Assembly: GCA_027943335.1 (NCBI GenBank)
Contig: BSBK01002160.1
Location: 1,493,001 to 1,557,000 of the forward strand
DNA: 64,000 nt
Reading direction: 5' to 3'
Origin: Chamaecyparis obtusa
Taxonomy: Eukaryota; Streptophyta; Pinopsida; Cupressales; Cupressaceae
A model generated the notes under the pieces. The model saw only the letters and a program-made list of their open reading frames with translations, did no database searches and was not told where the DNA came from. Position numbers and translations under genes: made by a program. Below, one piece after another: positions 1 to 11,061 of the stretch (within the stretch, counting starts at the first letter, position 1; every line of letters begins with the position of its first letter).

Positions 1-2001
1 ATCTCATATTGTTGTCTCACAACTTTCTTCTTGTAGAGTCATGAGTCAAGATTTGAATTTTGCTGGATTACTTTTTACTACATCAACAATTGAAAATTCT
101 GATTTGAAAATGCTTACAGTAATATTTTAGAAGTTGAATAGAGGAGAGTGAGTGAGAAAAGGTAGAAACTAGGAAGCCATGACTGGGCTGGAGCTGCTAT
201 TTTGTTTAAGAAGAAAAAAAAAGTTGCGTATATAACACAATTATATAAAAAAGTGGGTTTTAAAGTGCTATCTACATCCTATTAAATAATGACAATGCAA
301 TCATAGATAGAATTCTTAAATCAATAAATAAAAAAATCACTGGATGGTTTGAATTTTTTTTCATTATTTTTCTGTTGAAGGTTCATAGAATCTCTTTGGG
401 TAAGAGTCAAGGATTGAGCAGTAAGAGGTTTTTATTTTGCTAAAATCTGCTCGGGGCATGATCCCAGACTCATCCCTTATAGTTTCAAACAAAAGCCCAT
501 TGACTTTTCATTATTTTTATGAACAATTTGCTTTCTTTTCTAAAACAATTCTCGGAGCAATTCACTTTTTTTCTTTAAATCAATCTTATTAATAAATAAT
601 ATTTGTTTTCTTATAATCTCTACTAGGCCATCTGTTAACTATTTAACAATTGTTTATGGGATTGCATATGTTGCGGGAGAATACTTCCATGAGTAGTAAT
701 ACAAAGTGGTTATCATTTTTCTTTGGTTACATTGTAAAATGTCTATTGATATTTATCAAATTTATTTATTTATTTATTTTGGAAAAATTGGCCATAGCCA
801 TTATAATAAATTTATTATATATATATTTTTATTGTTTACACATGTTCAACAAGGACTTGTGGAGGAAAGAACCTGGAAAGAAAACCTCCACATCATCACC
901 CATAATGAAACAAAGTACAACCGAGAAGACTTTATAAAGATATGGCCTAACCTAGAAAACCTAAACACCTACGCCATGGCACATAAGACCAATAACATCA
1001 GAGGTCTCATAGATCCCCCAGCCATGCTTGAAGAGTAACCATCAGTTGTCCAAGATATACAAATTATCCAAAACCCAATATCCCACAATATGAACCACTA
1101 GGAAAGATAGAAGAGAAGGTGGAGGAATTTGAATACATAACTAATCTAACATGAGTGAACTTAAAAAAGATGTTATCAACAGAAGGAAGATAGGTAAGTA
1201 CATTCCCTCAAATCTAGAATAGAAAAACATGCACGAACTAGTCTACAACCCGCAGACAACAAACTGGCAAGATCAATTAGCAATAATGTAAAAATCAAAT
1301 ATAACCAAAATTAACCATAAACAATGAGGCATAAAATAATAGTTACCGACAGAAGCCCAAATATATAACCTTTAAAACTTAACTTTAGATATTCCTATTT
1401 GCAGAATGAAGAGCTTTGAACAAATAACCTGCACCCATAGTTCAAGTTCCATAGGAGAATAAATGAACATCAAGTGACATACGCATCGGAGGGAATTGAT
1501 AAGTTACTTGGTGTTTATGCCATATGAGCGAAGCTGCAAATGAATAGTTTATGAATTCAAAAATTGTCTCTACCTATTTTAACTATTTTTATATTGCCAT
1601 CTTAATTTTACTACTAATCAATATATAATGTTTGGTATGTTGTTGATATATGATAAAGCTAGAAAGTTTTCCTTACAATCTGGAATAGTATTTTACCAAT
1701 CTCGGTACCATGAATTATCTAATTTATGATTACACACCAGTGAACAACCCAACACATACACAAAACTATTAATGACATTAAATTGCGCATGCTCATAACT
1801 TATTCAAACACTCAGTTAACCATATAGAATATTTAGAAAATTTATTACTTTGAGGTATATTATTATTTATTCTCTCCCTTACAAAACTTCCATGTCCTTG
1901 AATTAAAGGAGTTATAAAATTTGGAATACAAATAAAAAACTAAATAATAAAATAATCTTCAGCGACTGTAATTCTATCTTAGACCGAATAAAGCTATATT
2001 G
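1..2001. other. AT-rich flank with no recognisable gene
   Basis: This is the DNA into which the large copia element inserted. It is AT-rich with short poly-A, poly-T and TTTA runs. The longest open frame (706-1038, plus, 110 codons) begins in low-complexity sequence. Its second half (from about 845) has ordinary composition, with short stretches such as NREDFIKIWPNLENL that I do not recognise. It could be the remnant of an old element. I see no splice structure or promoter that would make it a gene. Confidence 0.5.
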
Positions 2002-2004
2002 TTA

Positions 2005-2215
2005 GGGCCCGATTGGGAGCTAGAATTAGACTGGAATTGGCATTATCTAATTCTGGATAATATCAATTTCATGTTTGTGTCCATCCAAAAAATTGGAATT
2101 GGAATTGGAATTTTGAAATTCCAATTTTGCCCCAAAATGGGCAGTTGCATCTTCCACTCAAATAGGTGGAATTGGAATTTTGAGTTCCAATTCCAATTTT
2201 TATAAAACCAAATTT
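2005..2215 (+). mobile_element. Possible Tourist/Harbinger-like MITE end
   Basis: The sequence begins GGGCCCGATTGGGAG and is preceded directly by TTA, the trinucleotide target of PIF/Harbinger elements, whose plant TIRs typically read GGG(C/G)C(C/T)(T/G)GTTTGG. The body is full of self-complementary runs of TTGGAATT and AATTCCAA. The opposite terminus is not visible, so the element is either truncated or ends in the adjoining TA/CATG satellite. A second locus with the same head and the same kind of tail lies at 59269. Confidence 0.35.
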
Positions 2216-2271
2216 AATATTTCATGGGATCTGTGACTATAAGGATGTATATTATAAATTGATATAAGGAC

Positions 2272-2608
<337 letters not shown>

Positions 2609-2617
2609 TTTGTGTAT

Positions 2618-3491
2618 TATTAGGAATAACATTCCACAATACAACTAAGAGAGGGGGTGAATTAGTTCTATGAAAGATTATTAAACTTTAAACTTTGAGT
2701 AGCAACAATATTTGATCTAATGAACACAATGAATGCCAACACAATAACATAATATTTTGGTCTTGGGGAAACCCTGTTAAAGGTAAAAACCTCGGTGGGA
2801 ATTAGCACCCACAAATGATGTACTAAGAGTATAGTATCCTTGTTAGAAGATTTAGCTCTTTTAGGAGCTTATTGAAACATTACAGTACACAGTCCTTGTT
2901 AGAGGATAGACCATGTTAGGAGTCAAGAAAGAAGGGTGGGCTCACTGCCTAAAGAAGGTTAAATTCACCTTCAGAAATCACTATTCGCAACAAGTGTATA
3001 TGAAGAAATACACAATCTTTTGAACTGTCTGACATCAAATTTCTTTTCTTGATCAATTCCATTGAATTTCACTAGTAATCCTCTTCTCTACATCTATAGA
3101 CACAAGCTCACAACTTTTCCAATACCATTTAAATCACATATATTCTCTCCATATCTTTTCCAAAGAAAAGATCTTACATATATACCCTATTACATTCTAC
3201 ATAATTAGGTCAGCCCATTAGGCTTTACTAATTACATAAACTCTTGCTAAGATACACATGGTACCTTAAACAAGTAGACAATGATTCTATTACAACAATT
3301 AAGGACTGAAATACTTAATTTACATTTTCCACAAAAAAATCTATGCTACACCTCTGAAGTTAGCTCCTAAATAAGTCTTCTCTAGATCACATGCCATAGC
3401 TGACATCATCCAACATTCTATACCTTGTGCTAATCAACTGACATTCTTTAGTGCCTTGTCTTTCATCTCGTAAGCTCGCATACACTTAATC
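2618..3491 (-). mobile_element. copia 3' LTR, distal part (R/U5 side)
   Basis: On plus the LTR terminus reads TATTAGGAATAACATTCC (expected TG changed to TA) and is followed by AGAGAGGGGGTGAATTAG near 2648, a sequence typical of copia LTR ends in large plant genomes. It ends at the TAATC duplicate (3487-3491) made by insertion of D. Together with 14670-15029 it makes an LTR of about 1,234 bp. No coding potential is seen. Confidence 0.8.
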
Positions 3492-3903
3492 TTGTTGGCT
3501 CTTTTTCTTCCAGGACCAAGCTTGAATCAAATAGTTGGGCTTGAAACACAGGTTAGGCACTCAAGCTTGACAAGAAAAACAAACCAATTGATGAGGATAG
3601 AGAGAAATCCTCCTTCTTCTTCAAGCTCCACATTCACTCAGGTGGGTATTGCGTTATTTGCACACTCAAGACACCTCATGACAAAACCAAAGGCCTGCAG
3701 ATAGATTAATATGGAATGGTTCTCAAACTCCTAGGTATCCTGTACCTCAATAAAGCCAATATCTCATGCAATATCCCAACATGCATGGAATGAGTATGAA
3801 AACCAAAAACCTATCCTAACAACATGAAAGGGAAAGGGTGGAACAAAAAGGAAATGATTTGAAAATGAGATTTGAAGAGAACCCTGAGATACCCTAAGTC
3901 CCT

Positions 3904-3939
3904 GGTAGACCAGTGCCTTATCCAATGGGTGACATAGTC
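3904..3939 (-). other. tRNA-Arg 5'-half-like segment in LTR A (3' copy)
   Basis: On minus this reads GACT...CCCATTGGATAAGGCACTGG followed by TCTAC. From memory of plant nuclear tRNA-Arg genes (GACTCC...GGCCCAATGGATAAGGCGCTGGTCTAC) it matches the acceptor start, D-arm and anticodon stem entry. A degenerate B-box-like GGGTTC...CAAATC follows about 20 nt later. It lies about 590 bp after the TATA box and 410 bp before the LTR end, so it would be transcribed in the leader RNA. The same module occurs in LTRs B and C. Confidence 0.75.
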
Positions 3940-4523
3940 AAATACCCTATTGCAAGAGATAGCTATGAAACAAGAACACAATATGCTCAATGTGTTTATG
4001 CCTGACATCAATCACACACCATGACCAAACCCCAACTTAACACCCATCTATGCATTCAAGCATGTTATTATCCATCAAAGGATTTTAACCCTCCCCTTAG
4101 AAGAGACCTATGAATAGATAATACATTGGCCAGCATCCACTGGAAGACAAGCATGACCTATCCTTGATATTTCAGCTCATACATACAAGAATACTAACCC
4201 TAAACTAGTTATCTCTGTGAAGACAACTCCACTTGCAAACACTTAGGCAATGCAAATAGAAAAATCAAACACCCTTGATGTATGATTAATGGACTTAGAA
4301 TTCAAATGGAGATAGCTCGGTAACAGTAAGAATATATTCAGTTCTCATACATAAGACAAATCTATTACAACATGCACTGTATTCTTTGAACCAATAGAAG
4401 AAAGAGGAACACTCTATATGCAAAGAGAAGGAGAAATCTACAAGAAAAGGACCCTTCACTGGAACCAATTCTCCTCCAAAATTTGCAGAAGAAGGAACCC
4501 TTACAAAAATGAACAACCTGCCA

Positions 4524-4530
4524 TTTATAC
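4524..4530 (-). promoter_or_regulatory. TATA box of LTR A (3' copy)
   Basis: On minus GTATAAATGG follows GCAGCTAGTG. The block GCAGCTAGTGGTATAA is shared with the other LTR of A (TATA at 9386-9392) and, with few changes, with both LTRs of C (51577-51583 and 56648-56654). This supports a conserved core promoter. The start site is inferred to be about 30 bp further along minus. Confidence 0.6.
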
Positions 4531-6194
4531 CACTAGCTGCCTTGGAATTCTCAGAGAGAATACAACAAGCTTAGGGACAGCTAGGGCATAGGGTTTGACC
4601 CACCAAACCAATCAAAATTACATCAAAAATTATTACAGGGGCAGGAAACCAAGCAACCTGGAGAAAGAAATCTCAAACAGATTCCACAATCATGAAAATC
4701 TATGAGCATAGCATAGTACACCAGGAAATGCCATAAAAACTAGTCCAATCACTACCTGCAAACAGTTCCTCGAGCCCAAAACCACATGGCACAAATCCCT
4801 GCAAACCCTCAAGGCACCCTAGACCACACTAGAATGGAAGAGAAATTCAATTTCACTGACTTTGCCCCTTTCTGCCGTCAATTCCAGTCCTCTTGGTCGT
4901 TGGAGACATCTTAGAGATTTGAATTTGAAAATAAACGGTCACATTATTGTTTTACCCTTCAATCGGCGGCTCACATTCAAAATTAGATCAACAATAAGTC
5001 ACGGCCGTTGATCCTTTATCTTTCGCGGGCTCAACAATCCTAACTCATCAAGCACCTCGGGTTACATTCAACGAACACATGACAAAGGGAAATCACATTC
5101 ACGAAATGAAAATCTAAACCCTAGCTAAATCCAGCGAAAACGTGACTGTACATGTTGAAAATCACCTTTAAGTCATATGGCGAATTGGCGACAAAGGAAC
5201 TTTCACCAATTCGCAGAATATCTCCTGCCTCAGCTAAAAACTCTAGCGACCCCAGGACCACTATTCGTTGAATCGCCAAATGGACTAGCGAATCACCCTT
5301 TTATCTTGCAAATGAGTGAACACAAAAAAATTTGTTGGCACCGTTAACTTCTTTATCCACTCCACAAAACACTTATTGGAACCACTAAACTGCAACGAAC
5401 CCCACTCCTTACTCTGCAACTGCGATGCCACCTGTCATCTTATCATTCACTGCAACCGCCCAGTCATGACTGACAGGACCCACAAACCTTCGGCATCTAA
5501 TCGAACGGCTGGCACAAGATCGCATGGGGTTGGAATATTCCATGCGATCATGCAATAGCCACATGATCTTCCTTTACTCTACCGCTTGAAGAATCAGGTC
5601 CCACTAACACACACCAGGAAAGATCTGAAACCAACGGTCATTGCATGATTGCAAGGGGATGGAATATTCCATGTGATCATGTGACAACCACACGATCCTT
5701 AGGCAACTGACAACACGACCCCACCTGGGCCCACTGATGTCACTTCATTAAATCCATTGGCTAATGAGGAACCGCCAACTGTGCTTAGGTGTCAGAGATC
5801 GAGCCCAAGAAATGAAGCAAGCTGAAACATAGGAAAAATTAAAGCTTGTGACTTAGGAAATATTTACCGCTGGGCCTAGGAAGAACTTAGGAAAGGGGAC
5901 CCGATAGAAATATTAATCGCATGGTCACATAGACTGAAAATAGTCTATGCGATCATGCGACTAACTGTTTAACATGCAAAGAGGTCATAAAAATTTAAGC
6001 ACATGGGAAACTTGGGGCCTAAGTGAGCCAAAAAGGTAACGTCAAAAAAGAACTGGGCCAAGGAAAGACAAAGGGTTAGCTGGCAATAGCTAGTTTTTGA
6101 ATTTTTGCAAGGGTTTTAGCTAAAAACATGAAAAATACTTGCAGAGGCTAGGGGAAGGAACATGTAGCCATGAAAACTTTTGCAAGTGCTAACA

Positions 6195-6235
6195 GTGGCT
6201 CTAGTTGGGGATGTGTGCCTCCTACAGGCATGACA
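6195..6235 (-). promoter_or_regulatory. 3' LTR junction motif of A (in place of a polypurine tract)
   Basis: On minus the bases before the 3' LTR are GGAGGCACACATCCCC, a short spacer, AGAGCCAC, then TGTTAG. B has GGGGCATACATCCCC...GGAGCCAC|TGTTAG and C has CATCCC...AGAGCCAC|AGTTAG. The conserved junction is not a standard purine run. The GGAGG or GGGG just upstream may be the real plus-strand primer. Confidence 0.55.
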
Positions 6236-6521
6236 AGGATTCAGAATCACTGGGAGAGCAGACCACCAACTGGACAAAAAGGTAGGGACCTCAAAAAAAC
6301 ACAGGGAACAAGGCAGGAAGGAAACACACAACAGGAAAGGGAAAGAATATTTACAAGATTTATAGATATGTACAACCAGGAACAAGGCCTCAAAAGAAAA
6401 CTAGTGACCCTCCTGCATCAAAAACCTAGTTTTCATCCACATATGCAACTAGCCACCTGAAAATTTCATGACCACCTTGCTGCAAACATATGTGAATATT
6501 CATGGGCTGAAGAAAAAACTT

Positions 6522-7883
6522 TCACTGATCACCACCCATGTTTTTCCAGCCATGACTATCATATTCATATTCAAACTCCAAGAAGTAGGGACCATTATCT
6601 ACTTCTCCTTGATGACTAGAAACAAAAACTTGATCTAGTAATGCATCAGAAAATGCAAAATATTGACTGCCATGCATTACCATAAAATTACCTGGCTGAG
6701 AAGGAAATAGATCCTCTGAATTACCTTCACACATTGCTTCAGCCACTAAGCAACTTGGCTCCTCCATGGTGTCTTCACTGACTACATCATGAACCAAGTG
6801 AAGGTCTTCTTCACTATCATATTTGGCAAAAGAAGGAAAAGAATTTGAACAAAAGACTTGTTCATCACTGCAATCTTGATGACAGGAAAACACTCTGTCA
6901 TGGCCTTCTACCTCTTCTTCTGCAGAGTCACTACTAGAGGGGGAACCTAATATGCATGGATCTTCATGGTCACTTTGAACACTGGCCTCATTATTAGTGT
7001 CAAAGTATATATCATAGGGGAGCTAAAAATCAAAGTCCAGGCAAGGTGCATACCTCTGGAATTCATCAGCCAAGAGTGCTGAAATCTCTTTACTGCTTAA
7101 TGGACTTTGGGCTTCACTTTCTCCTTCATCAACTACATCCCTGTCATTGCAAACATCATTCCTATCCAAGATAAGAATGGAGATGTCTGGCCTTAGATCA
7201 TCTTGTGTGAATAGATCAATGCAGGAATCATCATCTGCATCATACTCAATATCTTCCTTCTCACACAAAACACCATCACACCGAGATAAGAAAATTGCCT
7301 TCTCATGTTGACAAGGAGAAAAATCTGCAGACAAAAAGGAAATACTACCATCCTTAGATTCATCTACAACATCCTCACATGCACTGATCTCAGAATCAGC
7401 TTCATAATCAACACTCTCTGCATAGTGAGAATCAACATCAGAAATACCGGCCTCCTCATGAACATCATCAGGAGCCACCAGTCTTAGCAATCTTATGTCC
7501 TCTGCTAACTACCAGTTCACCATTTTCAACCTTGCTAATTCCTTCTTGAGAGTAGCAACTTTATCAAAATGCTCAACAAACTTAGCTCTCAACACATCCC
7601 AAGAAGGGATTGAACATGAAGGCAAGGACAAGAACCACTTCCTTGCACCATCAGAAAATGTATGCACAAATAACTTCATGGCAATATCATCATGCTCAAT
7701 ATCCATATCTCTGAAAAGATCCATAACATCATCAACATGCTGGCTTGCAGAAACAGATCCATCAGCCATGAATCTAGGCAAGCACTTCCCTTCCTCAGCA
7801 ACAAACTCATTAGGGGCACCTTCAATGCCATCAAAACAAAAGGGCCTATATTCCTCCATGAGGAACTGCCCACTACAACTCAT
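6522..7883 (-). pseudogene. Element A gag-acidic protein
   Basis: One frame of 454 codons is broken by two in-frame TAG codons (7509-7511 and 7023-7025). Residues 1-125 are gag-like: MKLFVHTFSDGARKWFLSL followed by IPSWDVLRAKFVEHF is the core of the retrotransposon gag (PF03732) fold and aligns with element B. After the first TAG the protein turns strongly acidic and Ser-rich (ESVDYEADSEIS, EEDLHLVHD). No zinc knuckle, protease or RT is present. The frame starts about 475 bp inside the 5' LTR and ends about 330 bp before the 3' LTR. The function of the acidic part is unknown. The start is the first ATG of the frame. Confidence 0.75.
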
Positions 7884-8216
7884 CCCTTTATAGCAGTGCT
7901 ACACACTTGATAGGGAAACATTTAAATAAGAGAATACCTAGAAATTTGCAACTTGAAACCTTTGGCTGGAAGGCAAGGCAGATCCAGAGCTCACCATGGA
8001 ACTCCATCAGATAACTTGTCATGCAGAGCCGCCACCTCCTTGAGAGGAAAATGTTTCACTGTTTCTTCTTCCAACGAACACAAAGCTACACCAAGTGAAC
8101 ACACTATTTATCAGGAGGAATATTGATCAAACAGAGACAAGTCAAAGTCCCCACTCACAACTATGCGAGGAAATTTTGCAAATGCATGATTTTGTATCTA
8201 ACTCTTTCCAATGGCC

Positions 8217-8235
8217 TCCCTAGCAGAGTCGCCAT
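8217..8235 (-). other. Second, inner primer-binding-site-like sequence of A
   Basis: On minus TGGCGACTCTGCTAGGGAG follows ACCAACAAGA, the same LTR-end-plus-spacer seen at the outer PBS, exactly 121 bp away. The flanking sequence aligns with the only PBS of element C, so the inner copy appears ancestral and the 121 bp between the two is an addition. Confidence 0.6.
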
Positions 8236-8338
8236 CTTGTTGGTGACTCGGATGGGCCAAACCAATCTGGTCAAAATATTTTGAATACTTCAATATGATT
8301 GCAACCAGAGCTCCTTAATAGGTTTTCTTTATGTTCTT

Positions 8339-8355
8339 CCCCAGTGGAGTCGCCA
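8339..8355 (-). other. Primer binding site of A (tRNA-Arg type)
   Basis: On minus TGGCGACTCCACTGGGG lies three bases (AGA) after the LTR end CCAACA. It is complementary to the 3' end of plant tRNA-Arg genes that end CCCCAGTGGAGTCG plus CCA. Priming by tRNA-Arg is typical of Tat/Ogre-type gypsy elements. Confidence 0.8.
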
Positions 8356-8358
8356 TCT

Positions 8359-11057
8359 TGTTGGCTCTTTTTCTTGCAAGACCAAACTTGAATCAAATAG
8401 TTGGGCTTGAAACATAGGTTAGGCACTCAAGCTTGACAAGAAAAAAAAACCAATTGATGAGGATAGAGAGAAATCCTCCTTCTTCGAGCTCCACATTCAC
8501 TCAGGCGGGTATTGCCTTATTTGCACACTCAAGACACCTCATGACAAAACCAAAGGCCTGCAGACAGATTAATGTGGAATGGTTCTCAAACTCCTAGGTA
8601 TCCTGTACCTCAATAAAGCCAATATCTCATGCAATAGCCCAACATGCATGGAATGAGTATGAAAATTAGAGACCTATCCTCACAACATGAAAGGGAAAGG
8701 GTGGGACAGAAAGGAAATGATTTGAAAATGAGATTTGAAGAGAACCCTGAGATACCCTAAGTCCCTGATAGACCAGTGCCTTATCCAATGGGCCACATAG
8801 TCAAATACCCTACTGCAAGAGATAGCTATGAAAAAAGAACACAATATGCTCAATGTGTTGATGCCTGACATTAATCACACACCATGACCAAACCTCAACT
8901 TAACACCCATCTGTGCATTCAAGCATGTTATTATCCATCAAAGGATTTTAACCGTCCCCTTAGAAGAGACCTATGAACAGATAATACATTGACTAGCATC
9001 CATTGGAAGACAAGCATGACCTATCCTTGATATTTCAGCTCATACATACAAGAATACTAACCCTGAACTAGTTATCTCTGCGAAGACAAATCCACTTGCA
9101 AACACTTAGGCAATGCAAATAGAAAAATCAAACACCCTTGATGTATGATTAATGGACTCAGAATTCAAATGGAGATAGCTCGGTAACAGTAAGAATATAT
9201 TTAGTTCTCATACATAAGACAAATCTATTACAACATGCACTGTATTCTCTGAACCAACAAAAGAAAGAGGAACACTCTATATGCAAAGAGAAGGAGAAAT
9301 CTATAGAAAAATGACCCTTCACTGGAACCAATTCTCCTCAAAATTTGCAGAAGAAGGAACCCTTACAAAAATGAGCAACCTGCCATTTATACCACTAGCT
9401 GCCTTGAAATTCTCAGAGAGAATGCAACAAGCTTAGGGACAGCTAGGGCATAGGGTTTCACCCACCAAACCAATCAAAATTACATCAAAAATTATTACAG
9501 GGGCAGGAAACCAAGCAACCTAGAGAAAGAAATCTCAAACAGATTCCGCAATCATGAAAAACTATGAGCATAGCATAGTACACCAGGAAATGCCATAAAA
9601 ACTAGTCCAATCACTACCTGCAAATAGTTCCTCAAGCCCAAAACCACATGGCACAAATCCCTACAAACCCTCAAGGCACCGTGGACCACATTGGAATGGT
9701 AGAGAAATTCAATTTCACCAACTTTGCCCCTTTCTACCATCAATTCCAGTCCTATTGGTCATTGGAGACATCTCAGAGATTTGAATTTGAAAATAAACGG
9801 TCACATTACTATTTTACCCTTCAATCGGTGGCTCACATTCAAAATTAGAGCAACAATAAGTTGCGGCCATTGATCCTTTATCTTTTGCGGGCTCAGCAAT
9901 CCTAACTCATCAAGCACCTCGGGTTACATTCAGCGAACACACGACAAAGGGAAATCCCATTCATGAAATGAAAATCCAAACCCCAGCTAAATCCAGTGAA
10001 CACGCGACTGCACATGTTGAAAATCACCTTTAAGTCATCTAGCGAATTGGCGATAAAGGAACTTTCGCCAATTCGCGGAATATCTCCTGCCTCAGCTAAA
10101 AACTCTAGCGACCCCATGACCACTATTCGCTGAATCGCCAAATGGACTAGCAAATCACCCTTCTATCTTGCAAATGAGCGAACACATAGAAAAATTTGTC
10201 AGCACCATTAACTTCTTTATCCACTCCGCCAAACACTTATTGGGACCACAAACTGCAACGAACCCCACTCCTTACCCCGCAACTGCGATACCACCTGTCA
10301 TCTTATCATTCACCACAACCGCCCAGTCATGACTGACAGGACCCACAAACCTTTAGCATCTAATTGAACGGCTGGCGCAAGATCGCATGGGGTTGGAATA
10401 TTCCATGCGATCATGTGACAGCCACATGATCTTCCTTTACTCTACCGCTTGAAGAATCAAGTCCCACTGACACACACTAGGAAAGATTTGAAACCAACGG
10501 TCGTCGCATGATCGCAAGGGGATGGAATATTCCATGTGATCATGTGACAACCACACGATCCTTAGGCAACTGACAACATGACCCCACCTGGGCCCGCTGA
10601 TGCCACTTCATTAAATCCATCGGCCAATGAGGAACTGCCAACTGTGCTTAGGTGTCAGAGACCGGGCCCAAGAAATGAAGCAAGCCGAAACATAGGAAAA
10701 ATTAAAGCTCATGACTTAGGAAATATTTACCGCTGGGCCTAGGAAGAACTTAGGAAAGGGGACCTAACAGAAATATTAATCACATGGTCGCATAGACCGA
10801 AAATAGTCTATGCGATCATGCGACTAACCATTTAACATGCAAAGAGGTCATAAAAATTTAAGCATATGGGAAACTTGGGGCCTAAGTGAGCCAAAAAGGT
10901 AACATCAAAAAAGAACTGGGCCAAGGAAAGACAAAGGGTTAGCTGGCAATGGCTAGTTTTTGAATTTTTGCAAGGGTTTTAGCGAAAAACATGAAAAATA
11001 CTTGCAGAGGCTAGGGGAAGGAACATGTAGCCATGAAATTTTTTGCAAGTGCTAACA
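8359..11057 (-). repeat. Element A 5' LTR
   Basis: The 5' LTR for the minus-strand element carries the same modules as the other copy: U3 hairpins near 10385-10430 and 10780-10830, a TATA box at 9386-9392, the tRNA-Arg-like segment at 8767-8802 and the end at 8359. Its right edge GCTAACA (11057) abuts the AATCT duplication. Confidence 0.93.
8767..8802 (-). other. tRNA-Arg 5'-half-like segment in LTR A (5' copy)
   Basis: On minus it begins GACTATGTGGCCCATTGGAT and runs on AAGGCACTGGTCTATC. This copy is closer to tRNA-Arg than the one at 3904 because it keeps TGGCCCA. It lies about 410 bp upstream of the LTR end and the PBS, so the genomic RNA would carry the mimic upstream of the site that binds the tRNA-Arg primer. 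Confidence 0.75.
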
Positions 11058-11061
11058 AATC

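Larger units (their letters stand above)
3493..6194 (-). repeat. Element A 3' LTR
   Basis: This copy aligns along its full length with 8359-11057. In transcription order it holds U3 with hairpins carrying GATCGCATG-type arms (about 5930, 5650, 5530), a TATA box near 4530, the tRNA-Arg-like segment at 3904-3939 and the CCAACA end at 3493. The element's own ORF ends about 330 bp before this LTR. Confidence 0.93.
3493..11057 (-). mobile_element. Element A: long-LTR, gag plus acidic ORF retroelement
   Basis: This is a complete 7,565-bp element flanked by AATCT (3488-3492 and 11058-11062). The LTRs are 3493-6194 (2,702 bp) and 8359-11057 (2,699 bp). On minus they start TGTTAGCACTTGC and end CCAACA. 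The 2,164-bp interior has a tRNA-Arg-type PBS, one gag-acidic frame and a conserved non-purine 3' junction, but no pol. The tRNA-Arg PBS and very long LTRs resemble the Tat/Ogre branch of Ty3/gypsy, and the lack of pol makes it non-autonomous. B and C are relatives. The two LTRs differ at many sites, so the insertion is not recent. Confidence 0.92.

Noticed and set aside
706..1038. 110-codon frame near the left edge
   Set aside because: First half is low complexity, no homology recognised in the second half, no splice or promoter support.
3904..3939. A functional tRNA-Arg gene
   Set aside because: Only the 5' half resembles tRNA; the T-arm and acceptor end are missing or decayed and the segment repeats in each LTR.
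7305..7910. Plus-strand frames of 60-132 codons
   Set aside because: Antisense shadows of the gag-acidic frame of element A.
3493..11057. A simple tandem duplication of 2.7 kb
   Set aside because: The duplicated blocks are LTRs: TG...CA-type ends, PBS and gag-like interior between them, and a 5-bp TSD outside.
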